In this document: positions 46,343 to 54,574 of the stretch, in pieces
Layout of the letters: each line of letters begins with the position of its first letter
Numbering within the stretch: the first letter of the stretch is position 1
Assembly (NCBI GenBank): GCA_023266575.1
Contig: JAHFPV010000011.1
Span: 84,763 to 148,762, forward strand
DNA: 64,000 nucleotides
Reading direction: 5' to 3'
Source: Sphingobium sp.
GTDB taxonomy: Bacteria; Pseudomonadota; Alphaproteobacteria; Sphingomonadales; Sphingomonadaceae
Notes under the pieces: generated by a model
Database searches by the model: none
The model's input: only the letters and a program-made list of their open reading frames with translations
Told to the model about the DNA's origin: nothing
Position numbers and translations under genes: made by a program

Positions 46343-47227
46343 ATGGAAACAACCCTGAAAGGCAAGACCCTGTTCATCAGCGGCGGATCGCGGGGCATTG
46401 GCCTGGCCATCGCCCTGCGCGCCGCGCGCGACGGCGCGCAAATCGCCATCGCAGCTAAGACGACTACGCCCCACCCCTCGCTGCCCGGCACCATCCACAG
46501 TGCGGCGGCGGCGATAGAAGCGGCAGGCGGCAAAGCCCTGGCGATCCAGTGCGACATTCGCGAAGAAGATCAGGTTGATGCGGCGATTGCTCGGACTGTA
46601 GAAACCTTTGGCGGCCTCGACATTTGCATCAACAATGCCAGCGCCATCCGCCTGACGCCGATCCTCGACACGCCCGTTAAACGATTTGACCTGATGCACG
46701 GCGTCAATGCGCGCGGCACTTTTCTGGTCACGCAAAAGGCGCTGCCGCATCTGCTCAAGGCCGAAAATCCCCACATCATCGCCATCGCCCCGCCCTTGCT
46801 GATGGAAGAACGGTGGTTCGCGCCGCATGTCGGCTATTCCATGGCCAAATTCGGCATGAGCATGCTGATATTGGGGGTGGCGGGCGAATATCGCGGCCTG
46901 ATCGGCGTCAATGCGCTCTGGCCGCGCACCGCGATCGACACCGCCGCCATGGCCGAATTTGAAGGGCATATCGCGGACGGCGCGCTGCGATCGCCATCCA
47001 TCGTCGCGGACGCTGCCCATATGCTGATGACATCGGATGCGCGCACGACGACCGGGCAATTTTTCATCGACGACGAATTGCTGGCCTCGCATGGCGTGAC
47101 TGACCTGTCGGGCTATGGCCCCGAAGGTGTCGACGACATCGACATGATGCCCGATTTCTTCGTGCCGTCGCTGCGGGAATTGCGGGGACTGGCCAAACTT
47201 GGCGATCCCTGTGTTCCAAGCATCTGA
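46343..47227 (+). CDS. Short-chain dehydrogenase, HSDL2-like
   Basis: 294 residues from the ATG at 46343; an in-frame TTG at 46331 is less likely. Cofactor motif SGGSRGIGLA near 12-21, CDIREEDQV, NNASAIRL, and catalytic YSMAKFG (Tyr/Lys near 168-172). The CDIREE and PHPSLPGTIHSAAAAIEAAGG segments mark the HSDL2-like group, linked to peroxisomal or fatty-acyl metabolism in animals. The shared operator puts it in the same regulon as the acylglycerol operon. Substrate not known. Confidence 0.9.
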   Translation: METTLKGKTLFISGGSRGIGLAIALRAARDGAQIAIAAKTTTPHPSLPGTIHSAAAAIEAAGGKALAIQCDIREEDQVDAAIARTVETFGGLDICINNASAIRLTPILDTPVKRFDLMHGVNARGTFLVTQKALPHLLKAENPHIIAIAPPLLMEERWFAPHVGYSMAKFGMSMLILGVAGEYRGLIGVNALWPRTAIDTAAMAEFEGHIADGALRSPSIVADAAHMLMTSDARTTTGQFFIDDELLASHGVTDLSGYGPEGVDDIDMMPDFFVPSLRELRGLAKLGDPCVPSI

Positions 47228-47551
47228 AGTGCGGATTAGCCGAACTAACTTTCCAAAACACCGATTGCACCTGGACGCGCTGCTTGTTGGCCGGAAGTTT
47301 TTCAAGATCGGTACGCATCCTCGCCACCCTAGCGTCAGAAGGATGCCGATGCCCAGAGTTAAACGAATCAACTTTAAGCGATCAAATATGGCGCAAATTC
47401 TGTCTGCTCATCTACCCGCGCGGCAGATATCGCCTGCCCGCTCTGTGGCTAAAAATGGGACAAAGCGGTCGATGCGGCTTGGCAGCACGAACGTCCGGCC
47501 CTCCTGGAACCCGACATTCGCCAGCGTATCCACATCTTGGCCGGCCCGCCA
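47228..47551. other. 324-bp gap without a recognised gene
   Basis: No gene supported. On the minus strand the frame of the desaturase gene stays open for about 47 codons after its TGA (to about 47412); this is probably chance. The first half is AT-richer than its neighbours. Confidence 0.45.
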
Positions 47552-48355
47552 TCATTTCACCTTGACGATGGCTGTCCAGCGATCGCGCCAGCTCGTCGCG
47601 CGGGCGACATCGGTGGCGATGCCCGCCCATTCGCGCAGAGCCAGCTTCACGGGATTGGCTTCGCGTACCTTGCCGACCAGACCATAGCGCTTCTCGACGT
47701 CGCTCTCCGGCGCGATCGTGCCGAACAGGCGGTCCCAGAGAATCAGCATGCCGCCATAGTTGCGGTCCAGGAACTCCGGGTTGCTGGCATGGTGTGCCCG
47801 ATGATGGTGCGGCGTGTTGAATATCCATTCGAGCGGGCCGAGGCGCGGGATCGCCTCGCTATGCAGGAAGAACTGGAAGTTTAGGTTGACCGCCAGCAGC
47901 ACGGCCACGACGCGCGGGTCGAAGCCCAGTGCGATGACCGGGAGGTAGAACAGCCAGCCCAGCGACAGCGTGTTCGTCCAGCCCAGCCGCAGCGAGGACA
48001 GGAAGGTCAGCTGTTCGGCGCTGTGATGCACGCTGTGGGTGGCCCACATCCAGCGGATTTCATGGCTCGCGCGGTGAAACCAGTAATAGGCGAACTCGAC
48101 CGCGAAGAAGCCGATCGCCCAGCTCTGCCACTCGGTGGCCGGAAAGCGATGCGGGGCATAGGCCCAGACCGTGGTGAAGGCGGCTGCCAGCACTGCGGCG
48201 TGCAGCGCGCCCGCGACGAGATTGCCCGCCACCAACCCGGCGGTGGTCAGCGCCGCGCGCCCATCATAACCGCGCCCGGAACGGAGCCGCCAGACCAGTT
48301 CGGCCAAGATGGCGATTGCGGCGATGCTGAGGAACAGGGGGGAATGATGCGCCAT
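47552..48355 (-). CDS. Sterol desaturase/fatty acid hydroxylase-family protein
   Basis: 267 residues from the ATG at 48355. Integral membrane di-iron enzyme with the three His clusters HRASHE, HSVHHS and HHHRAHH, and about four to five membrane helices. The family introduces hydroxyl groups or double bonds in lipids, sterols or carotenoids. In sphingomonads relevant products are hydroxylated fatty acids or carotenoids, but the substrate is not evident here. It starts 2 bp after the stop of the EF-hand gene, so the two are coupled. Confidence 0.9.
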   Translation of the reverse strand: MAHHSPLFLSIAAIAILAELVWRLRSGRGYDGRAALTTAGLVAGNLVAGALHAAVLAAAFTTVWAYAPHRFPATEWQSWAIGFFAVEFAYYWFHRASHEIRWMWATHSVHHSAEQLTFLSSLRLGWTNTLSLGWLFYLPVIALGFDPRVVAVLLAVNLNFQFFLHSEAIPRLGPLEWIFNTPHHHRAHHASNPEFLDRNYGGMLILWDRLFGTIAPESDVEKRYGLVGKVREANPVKLALREWAGIATDVARATSWRDRWTAIVKVK

Positions 48356-48357
48356 GG

Positions 48358-48819
48358 CTATTTCCGCCTTGCGGCTAATGACGCCTGCATCCGATCGCGC
48401 GCCGCGTCGAACTCGGCCTTTGTGACCTCGCCATTGCCATTGCCGTCGGCAAGCATGAACATGCGGGGTGGCGAGGATCCCATTTCGGCGCGCGTGACCA
48501 CGCCATCGCCATTGGCGTCGCTCTGGCCGATCATGCCGGTCAATTTCGCATAAGCGTCGGGCCGCAGTTTCGCGAGCCGTGGAAAATCGGTCGGGCTGAC
48601 GACGCCGTCGCCATTGCGGTCGAGCTGGCCGAACTGGCTCTGGCGAAAGGCGGAGAATTCCGCACTGGTAACGCGACCGTCGCGATTGGTGTCGGCCTTG
48701 TCGAACCATTGCAGGGGTTCGCCGCCGCCAAGGCGGCCCATCTGCGCGGCGACCGGGCTCGCGCCCAGTGCCAGGACGCCGATCTGGCAACAGATGAGGA
48801 GAAGGGAGAAGGTCTTCAT
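48358..48819 (-). CDS. Secreted four-EF-hand calcium-binding protein
   Basis: 153 residues from the ATG at 48819, with a signal peptide cut near PVAAQ. Four EF-hand loops are visible: DTNRDGRVTSAE, DRNGDGVVSPTD, DANGDGVVTRAE and DGNGNGEVTKAE. The positions for Ca2+ ligands are filled in all four. Calmodulin-like proteins of this type in bacteria are periplasmic calcium buffers or sensors. Directly upstream of the desaturase-family gene. Confidence 0.9.
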   Translation of the reverse strand: MKTFSLLLICCQIGVLALGASPVAAQMGRLGGGEPLQWFDKADTNRDGRVTSAEFSAFRQSQFGQLDRNGDGVVSPTDFPRLAKLRPDAYAKLTGMIGQSDANGDGVVTRAEMGSSPPRMFMLADGNGNGEVTKAEFDAARDRMQASLAARRK

Positions 48820-48898
48820 GACGCTGCTTTCCAAAGAGGGGAGCACGCCGGGCCGTTTGGGGGTCAGGAGGAGCCGACCCGGCGTGCGGTGCGCGGGA

Positions 48899-49300
48899 TC
48901 AGTAGGGGCTGGTTTCCCGCGTCACTGTGCCGGTGGAGCCGTCGGGGCGGGTGCGCGTGGTCACGGCGTTGACGCTGCCGTCGTCGTTGCGCACTGCGCT
49001 GGTCGAGCGACCCCAGCTGGTGCCGTTGTTGGTGGTGTGGCTGGCGCCGCCTTGATAGCTGCCATTGCCCCAGTTCGCGCTGCGGCTGGAGGAGACGCCG
49101 CGACCGCTGTTGGTCTGGATGCCACGATTGACCGAGGTCGAACCCGGCTGGCGGGTCACGGCGCGCGAGCGGTTATAGCCATGGCCGTAGGCGCCTTGCG
49201 CGCTGACGCTCCGGCTGCGCGTGCGCGCCTCGGCGGCGGTGGTGGCAATGCTGCCGACCAAGGTCAGGCCAAGGGCGGCCGCGGTCAAAAAGGTCTTCAT
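48899..49300 (-). CDS. Small secreted Ser/Asn/Gly-rich protein
   Basis: 133 residues from the ATG at 49300, with AAGGAG upstream. Signal peptide MKTFLTAAALGLTLVG ends near AEARTR. The mature part is low-complexity: Arg/Ser-rich, with NSGRGVSSSRSANWGNGS and TRTRPDGSTGTVTRE. No family recognised. It is divergent from the response-regulator gene (147-bp gap) and upstream of the EF-hand gene, so it may be a target of that two-component system. Confidence 0.75.
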   Translation of the reverse strand: MKTFLTAAALGLTLVGSIATTAAEARTRSRSVSAQGAYGHGYNRSRAVTRQPGSTSVNRGIQTNSGRGVSSSRSANWGNGSYQGGASHTTNNGTSWGRSTSAVRNDDGSVNAVTTRTRPDGSTGTVTRETSPY

Positions 49301-49446
49301 GGTTTGTCTCCTTGCATGAGTGGGATCATGTCCCGCTGGAGACTGGTTTGCCGGTGCGTGGTAACGGCTGGACGAACCATCGGAATCATAGGGTGACAAA
49401 ATGTAACAGCGCTTGCGGCCCCTAGGCGCGATGGCATTCTGCGGGG

Positions 49447-50172
49447 ATGGAAGACTCGAACCGTCCGCATGTCGCCATTGTCGAGGATGACGATGAAATT
49501 CGCGATCTCGTTTGCAGCCTTCTGATGCGCGAGGGCTTGCATGCCCATCCTTGCCGCACGACATCCGATTTCGACGCGCTCGTGCAACACCAGCCAATCA
49601 ACATGGCGCTGGTCGACATCATGCTGCCGGGAGAGGACGGCCTGTCGCTATGTCGCCGTGTCCGCGCGGCCGGACAGCTTCCCCTGATGATCCTCTCCGC
49701 GCGCAGCGACGATGTGGACCGTATCGTGGGGCTTGAGATCGGCGCCGACGATTACCTGCCCAAGCCCTTCAACCCGCGCGAACTGGTGGCTCGTGTGCGG
49801 GCGCTGCTGCGTCGTTCGCAGGCGAGTGAGGCAACGATACAGACGCCGGGCCTGCGGCGCTATGCTTTCGAAGGCTGGCTCTGGGACGTTGATGCTCGCA
49901 GCCTGATCGCGCCGGACGGTTCTGCGCTGGACCTGACCGGAGGCGAGCATGACCTGCTGCTGTGTCTGGTCGAGCGCCCGCAGCGCGTACTGTCCCGCGA
50001 GCAGCTGCTGGACTGGACACGCGGGCGGGAAGCCGCGCCCTTCGATCGTACCATCGATGTGCAAATGGGGCGGGTTCGCCGCAAGCTTGCCAGGGTGCCC
50101 GGCGGGGATGTCCTGATCAAGACCGTGCGCGGCGGCGGCTATGTGTTCGTCGCTGCCGTCCGCAAGGTTTGA
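49447..50172 (+). CDS. OmpR-family response regulator
   Basis: 241 residues. Receiver domain: acidic pocket VEDDDE, phospho-Asp in LVDIMLPGEDG near 57, conserved Lys in YLPKPFN near 107. C-terminal winged helix with DRTIDVQMGRVRRKLARVPG and VRGGGYVF. Followed by its histidine kinase 4 bp later, forming a two-component system. Confidence 0.95.
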   Translation: MEDSNRPHVAIVEDDDEIRDLVCSLLMREGLHAHPCRTTSDFDALVQHQPINMALVDIMLPGEDGLSLCRRVRAAGQLPLMILSARSDDVDRIVGLEIGADDYLPKPFNPRELVARVRALLRRSQASEATIQTPGLRRYAFEGWLWDVDARSLIAPDGSALDLTGGEHDLLLCLVERPQRVLSREQLLDWTRGREAAPFDRTIDVQMGRVRRKLARVPGGDVLIKTVRGGGYVFVAAVRKV

Positions 50173-50176
50173 GCCG

Positions 50177-51517
50177 GTGGGCACGACGCTGTCTTTCCGC
50201 ATTGGCATGGTCATGCTCGCCGGCTTTATCCTGATGCAGCTTCTGCTGTTGATCGTCTGGCATACGCCGGACCGGGTCGGCGCCGACGCGAACTTCGGCC
50301 TGCCCGAGCCAGCTTCGCTTGCTCGCATGGTCGATGCGATGGAACGGGCCGGACCTGCAGGGGCAGGCGAACTTGCCGACAGCTATGACGGGTCGCTCTT
50401 CACTGTGACGATCGGACGCACGCCACCTCATGATTACCGCGAAGTGCCGCCCACTCTATCTGAACTTGCCACCCGCTATCGCCGGGCTCTTTCCGATCAT
50501 AATGTCGTCGTGGACGGCGGGCCGGGCAAGTTGGGCGCATGGCTGGGGGATCGGGCGAGGCCGATGCGGTTCTTCGTCCCGATCCGTCTGACCATCTGGA
50601 TGCGCGACGGGCGCGTGCTGATACTGACGGGGCGGCCATCGAGCGCGCTCAGCGCCTATCTGGCACGGCGCAGTCTGCTGGGCGCCGTTAGCGGTGCGTT
50701 TCTCCTGCTGATGCTCTGGATCGCACTGCGCCAGACCACCCGACCGCTGCGCCGCCTGACGCGGGCGACCGAGGCATTGGGAGTCGATCTGCGCGCGCCG
50801 GATGCGACCGTGGAGGGCAGCCGCGAAACGCGCGCGCTAGCGCAGGCGTTCAACGACATGAAAGCGCGGATCGTCTCGCTGATGGATGAGCGAACCTTCA
50901 TCCTCGCTGGTATAGCGCACGATATGCGGACCTATCTTACCCGGTTGCGCCTGCGCGCAGAGTTCATCGCCGATGATAGCCAGCGTGCCCGAACAGAACG
51001 TGACCTGGACCAGATGTCCGCGCTCCTCGACGACAACCTCCTGTTCGCTGGCATCGATCGTCATAACGTGACGCCGATGCAACGCATCGATCTGTCTGCG
51101 CTGACACGCGCTCTGGTCGAAGCGCGGTTCGAGGTGGATCGCATAGGGGTGTTTGTCCACGAGCCGGCACTAATCGAAGCGGATGCGGCCGGGCTGGAGC
51201 GGATATTCGGCAATTTGGTCGACAATGGCTTTCGCCACGCCGATCACATGCGAATAGCCGTTCGGCACGACGCACACACCATCGTCTGGCAGTTTGAGGA
51301 CAATGGTCCGGGTGTCGCGCCTGCAGACTTGCCCCAACTCGGCTTGGCCTATCGTCGGCTGGATCCGTCCCGCAACCCAAAGGCGGGAGGGGCTGGCCTT
51401 GGCCTCGCCATCGTGCAGGCGCTGGCAGACGCCATGAGGGCGCAAGTGGAGTTTGGAACTTCGAATGACGGCGGTCTGCGGATCAACATCGTCTTTCGTA
51501 AGAATGTGGCGACATAG
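50177..51517 (+). CDS. Sensor histidine kinase (EnvZ-like)
   Basis: 446 residues from a GTG at 50177; a start at 50141 inside the upstream gene is possible. Two membrane helices (about 8-30 and 165-185) flank a periplasmic domain. HAMP follows; H-box FILAGIAHDMRTYLTRLRLR with the phospho-His near 247. The ATPase domain has N box, DNGPGV and GAGLGLAIVQ. The H-box has HDMRTYL where most kinases have HDLRTPL: the Pro is Tyr. The input signal is not evident. Confidence 0.92.
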   Translation: MGTTLSFRIGMVMLAGFILMQLLLLIVWHTPDRVGADANFGLPEPASLARMVDAMERAGPAGAGELADSYDGSLFTVTIGRTPPHDYREVPPTLSELATRYRRALSDHNVVVDGGPGKLGAWLGDRARPMRFFVPIRLTIWMRDGRVLILTGRPSSALSAYLARRSLLGAVSGAFLLLMLWIALRQTTRPLRRLTRATEALGVDLRAPDATVEGSRETRALAQAFNDMKARIVSLMDERTFILAGIAHDMRTYLTRLRLRAEFIADDSQRARTERDLDQMSALLDDNLLFAGIDRHNVTPMQRIDLSALTRALVEARFEVDRIGVFVHEPALIEADAAGLERIFGNLVDNGFRHADHMRIAVRHDAHTIVWQFEDNGPGVAPADLPQLGLAYRRLDPSRNPKAGGAGLGLAIVQALADAMRAQVEFGTSNDGGLRINIVFRKNVAT

Positions 51518-51690
51518 TCCAAAACTTGATTGGTCGAGCAGAATCTTTTTGGCAGCTTTAGCGGGAAGCTGCCGCTCAAAATATTGCTCGTGAACTGCCG
51601 ACTCTGGGTCGACAGGCGCTTCGGGGCCTTCCTGCATATCCGACGCCAAAGCGTTCTCCGGACGGCCACTCTGGCCAACGGAGAAAGATC
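51518..51690. other. Gap before the compact integrase gene
   Basis: Contains a 7-bp stem GGCAGCT/AGCTGCC near 51550-51572, likely the terminator of the two-component operon. GC is lower here than in the flanking genes. Confidence 0.45.
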
Positions 51691-52323
51691 ATGGAGATGC
51701 GTGAAACTCAACCCACCACTACCAAACGTCCCGTCTGGAATGCGGGAAGAACCGTCGGCGCGAAACGCGCGCTGAAACCGAAGCAAATCTGGGAGATCCG
51801 ATTCTACCTCAATCAGCGCCGCCGCTTGCGAGATCGGGCACTATTTGACCTAGCGATCGACAGCAAACTTCGGGGCTGCGATTTGGTGCAGATGAAGATC
51901 GGCGACATCGTCAGCGGCGGGCAGATCCGAACGCGCGCGATCGTCATGCAGCAGAAAACAGGCCGACCCGTTCAGTTCGAACTGCTCCCCGACGCTCGAG
52001 CTAGCCTGCTGGCCTGGCTCGAGCGGCGGGGCGGCACGATCGATGACTATGTTTTTCCCAGCCGGGTTGACCATAACGCGCATCTTAGCACCCGCCAGTA
52101 CGCCCGGCTCGTAGATGAATGGGTGACAGGGATCGGCCTGATGCGAAGCGACTATGGCACGCACTCACTTCGGCGAACGAAGGCATCGATCATCTACAGG
52201 GCGACCGGCAACCTCCGTGCCGTTCAAATCCTTCTCGGTCATAGCAAGATCGAGAACACAGTGCGCTATCTCGGCATCGACGTGGAAGATGCGCTTGCCC
52301 TCGCCGAGAATACTGAAATTTGA
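51691..52323 (+). CDS. Compact tyrosine recombinase (catalytic domain only)
   Basis: 210 residues, about half of a normal phage integrase. The catalytic residues are in place: Arg in SKLRGCDLV near 60, H-x-x-R in GTHSLRRTKA near 155, His in LLGHSKIENT, and the nucleophile Tyr in VRYLG near 193. No core-binding or arm domain. Short recombinases of this type are widespread in sphingomonads and their targets are unknown. GGAG precedes the ATG. A 7-bp stem at 52334-52350 follows the stop. Confidence 0.88.
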   Translation: MEMRETQPTTTKRPVWNAGRTVGAKRALKPKQIWEIRFYLNQRRRLRDRALFDLAIDSKLRGCDLVQMKIGDIVSGGQIRTRAIVMQQKTGRPVQFELLPDARASLLAWLERRGGTIDDYVFPSRVDHNAHLSTRQYARLVDEWVTGIGLMRSDYGTHSLRRTKASIIYRATGNLRAVQILLGHSKIENTVRYLGIDVEDALALAENTEI

Positions 52324-52333
52324 CCAATCCGCT

Positions 52334-52350
52334 CCTCGCCTTCGGCGAGG
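52334..52350 (+). terminator. Hairpin after the compact integrase
   Basis: CCTCGCC-TTC-GGCGAGG, 11 bp after the stop; no T tract. Confidence 0.45.
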
Positions 52351-52532
52351 GGCCATCTTCGCGGCAATTTGGGACAATCCCGTCGTTCCCGCTAGAACTT
52401 CAGAGCGGCGGGTTCCGCTTCAAACCCGACACTCGGTCTTAAGCTGACTAGCATAGCACAACTGCGGCAAGTGAGCTGTAGCCGGTCGGGGCGAAATCCA
52501 GAAATTGCGGGCCACCTTTCATTGCGGCTGTT

Positions 52533-53405
52533 TCAGCCACGCCCATGATGGCCGCGCAGCAAGTGGAGAGCCAGCGCCGCAATCCAGATCGCCAGGGTGA
52601 AGTGAAGCAGATTAGCCTTGCTCGACCAGCCCCCATTCCACAACTGGGCGCTGAAGGCGATCCCACCGATCGCGTTAATCACGCCGTGCATCCATACCGC
52701 CGCCAGCGTGCTGCGCCGCGTCAACAACCAGATCTGCGTCATCAACAACGACAGGCCCATAAGCGTTACCGTATATGCGGGCAGGTAAAAGGCGAAACTG
52801 TGACCGTCGCGCCAGTCGGGCAGAATCGCCATGATCGGCAGGTGCCAGGCGGACCAGATCACGCCGAGCATCAGCGAAGCTGGTACCTCTCCCAGCCGGT
52901 CGAGTAGGCGAGGCAGAAGATAGCCACGCCACCCGCCTTCCTCGCCCAGCGGACCGGCGCCGAGGACGGCAGTCACCACACCGTTGAGCACCACCGCCGG
53001 GAACAGCGTGAGATAAGACAGTACTGGCGGTACGCCTTCCTGCGGAACCGGTGCATAGCCGAGTGCCACGGTGAGGCCGAGTACCGCCAGAGGTAGCGGC
53101 AGAGCGATTGCTGCGACGCCGAGCCAGCCCATGCGCCAGCGCAGGAAGCCAGTCGCCCATTCGCGCAGCCGCCCTTCGCGAGCGCTCAGAACCGCGCCGG
53201 CCAAGCCTGGGCCGAAGGACCCGGCATAGACCGCAATTAGCATAGGCGTAGCGGCGAGCGAAGTTGGACGTCCAGCGGCCCACCACACCCCCAGCCAGAC
53301 GATCCAGCTCAAGCCGAAGGCAAGCGCGAGGAAGGCAGCGATATTGGACGAGCGCGCAGCGGGATTTGCGCGCAAAGAAGCAGCCCCGGAATCGAGGGTG
53401 GTCAT
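52533..53405 (-). CDS. CPBP-family intramembrane metalloprotease
   Basis: 290 residues from the ATG at 53405 (AAGGA 6 nt upstream). Eight or so membrane helices with the ABI/CPBP motifs: GEEGGWRGYLLPRL (EExxR), WHLP, and WMHGVINA. The family includes Rce1-like CAAX proteases and bacteriocin self-immunity proteins; the bacterial substrate is unknown. Its promoter shares a 13-bp motif with the padR promoter downstream, suggesting common control. Confidence 0.88.
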   Translation of the reverse strand: MTTLDSGAASLRANPAARSSNIAAFLALAFGLSWIVWLGVWWAAGRPTSLAATPMLIAVYAGSFGPGLAGAVLSAREGRLREWATGFLRWRMGWLGVAAIALPLPLAVLGLTVALGYAPVPQEGVPPVLSYLTLFPAVVLNGVVTAVLGAGPLGEEGGWRGYLLPRLLDRLGEVPASLMLGVIWSAWHLPIMAILPDWRDGHSFAFYLPAYTVTLMGLSLLMTQIWLLTRRSTLAAVWMHGVINAIGGIAFSAQLWNGGWSSKANLLHFTLAIWIAALALHLLRGHHGRG

Positions 53406-53423
53406 ATTCATCCTTTCTTGTAT

Positions 53424-53436
53424 TACAAGGTATCGA
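53424..53436 (-). promoter_or_regulatory. Probable PadR operator, CPBP gene
   Basis: TACAAGGTATCGA, 19 bp upstream of the ATG. The exact reverse complement occurs at 54407-54419 by the padR start. With the preceding CTTGTA it forms a CTTGTA-T-TACAAG dyad. Confidence 0.55.
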
Positions 53437-53445
53437 AGTAAATTT

Positions 53446-54042
53446 TTACACCGTGCGAACCGTGCGGCGCAGCATCCGCGTGAGAAGCATATAGAGCAGC
53501 CCACAGAGCGCCAGTGTCAGAGGCACCGACCATAGGCCGAGCAATTCCTGCCCCCCATCTTGCGACACCATACCGAAAGTGAGCGAGCCGTCTGCCCCAC
53601 GGATCAGCCCTATGTGGTTGCCAAAAAACGGCTTGAGTACAGTCATGACGGCGAAGATGCCTAGCAGCACATAGCCGAGCGCAAAAACTGCGGCGCGCAG
53701 CGCACGGCCCGAGCCGGAGCGGACCGCATGATAAAGTCCGCGCGAAATCAACAGTATGGAACCCTTGGCGGTGCCGCGGTCGATCAGTTCGTCGGCGAGC
53801 ATCGGGCGCAGGAAGTCCGCCGGCCGGCCGAGCCGGTCTATCGCGCGCTGCAAACGCTCGGCCTCGCCGCCCGGGCCTTCCTCGCTGGCGAAGCTGTCCG
53901 TCAAATGCGCACGCAGATCGTCCGACAGCTCCGCCGCGCCAGGCCCGATCAGCCTGACCAGCCGATCAACGTCAGCGAAATAGGCGTTCCAAATGTCGCA
54001 AGTCTCGGTATCGGCGAATACAGGGGCGAACGCAGGCATCAT
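53446..54042 (-). CDS. HAAS/DUF1700-type membrane protein coupled to PadR
   Basis: 198 residues. N-terminal helical domain (about 20-90: AYFADVDRLVRL, LIDRLGRPADFLRPMLADEL-like) as in HAAS signalling domains found with PadR regulators, then three hydrophobic segments (about 115-140, 165-190). ATGATG start overlaps the padR stop. Such pairs control membrane or stress responses. The operon order padR, HAAS, CPBP suggests one module. Confidence 0.75.
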   Translation of the reverse strand: MMPAFAPVFADTETCDIWNAYFADVDRLVRLIGPGAAELSDDLRAHLTDSFASEEGPGGEAERLQRAIDRLGRPADFLRPMLADELIDRGTAKGSILLISRGLYHAVRSGSGRALRAAVFALGYVLLGIFAVMTVLKPFFGNHIGLIRGADGSLTFGMVSQDGGQELLGLWSVPLTLALCGLLYMLLTRMLRRTVRTV

Positions 54043-54407
54043 TGATTGTTCTCCGGTGTGGCCAGCGCCTCCACCGAGGCGACCAGCTTAGCCCAGCCGA
54101 TGGTCATTGCGGCAAGCATCTGGCGGCCATGCGGCGTGACCGAGTAATATTTGCGCGGCGCACCGCCATCCCCCTGCGCCAGGCGAGACTGGATCAAATC
54201 CTCTTTCGCGAGCCGCAGAAGAAGCGGGTAGATCGTGCCTTCCGATAGCTCGAGCGAGGAGCGATTGGCGATCCCGGAGATCAGTTCGAACCCATATTTC
54301 TCTCTCTCGCCCAGTGACAACAGGATGACGAGTTCGAGCACGCCCTTGCGCAACTGGGTTTCCCAGCGCGCCACCGAATCATCCAGCCAAGTCGATGTCT
54401 GTGCCAT
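54039..54407 (-). CDS. PadR-family transcriptional repressor
   Basis: 122 residues from the ATG at 54407. Winged helix: LELVILLSLGEREKYGFELIS, LSEGTIYPLLLRLAKEDLI, GGAPRKYYSVTPHGR. PadR dimers bind dyads and release on ligand binding. Dyad-like GATAC...GTATC sequences flank its start (54407-54450), so it is probably autoregulated. Confidence 0.93.
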   Translation of the reverse strand: MAQTSTWLDDSVARWETQLRKGVLELVILLSLGEREKYGFELISGIANRSSLELSEGTIYPLLLRLAKEDLIQSRLAQGDGGAPRKYYSVTPHGRQMLAAMTIGWAKLVASVEALATPENNQ

Positions 54408-54450
54408 CGATACCTTGTATAACCATGATACTTGCATTGCAAGGGTATCG
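54407..54450 (-). promoter_or_regulatory. Probable PadR autoregulatory operators
   Basis: TCGATACCTTGTA (54407-54419) matches the CPBP motif exactly in reverse. A second dyad, GATACTTGCA-TTGCAAGGGTATC-like, spans 54427-54450. Confidence 0.55.
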
Positions 54451-54574
54451 GTTGTCAGCCGTTCGCGCGTCGTGGTTTAAGACGAGCTTTTCGCACGATT
54501 AGCCGACAGCTCGATTCCAATTCCGTTGACAGCGCTCACTTCATGCGCGCTTCCCTCTGCAAGCCTGCCATATT

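Noticed and set aside
47412-47551. 47-codon continuation of the desaturase frame past its TGA
   Set aside because: The protein already ends at a normal family length; open stretches of this size are expected at this GC content.
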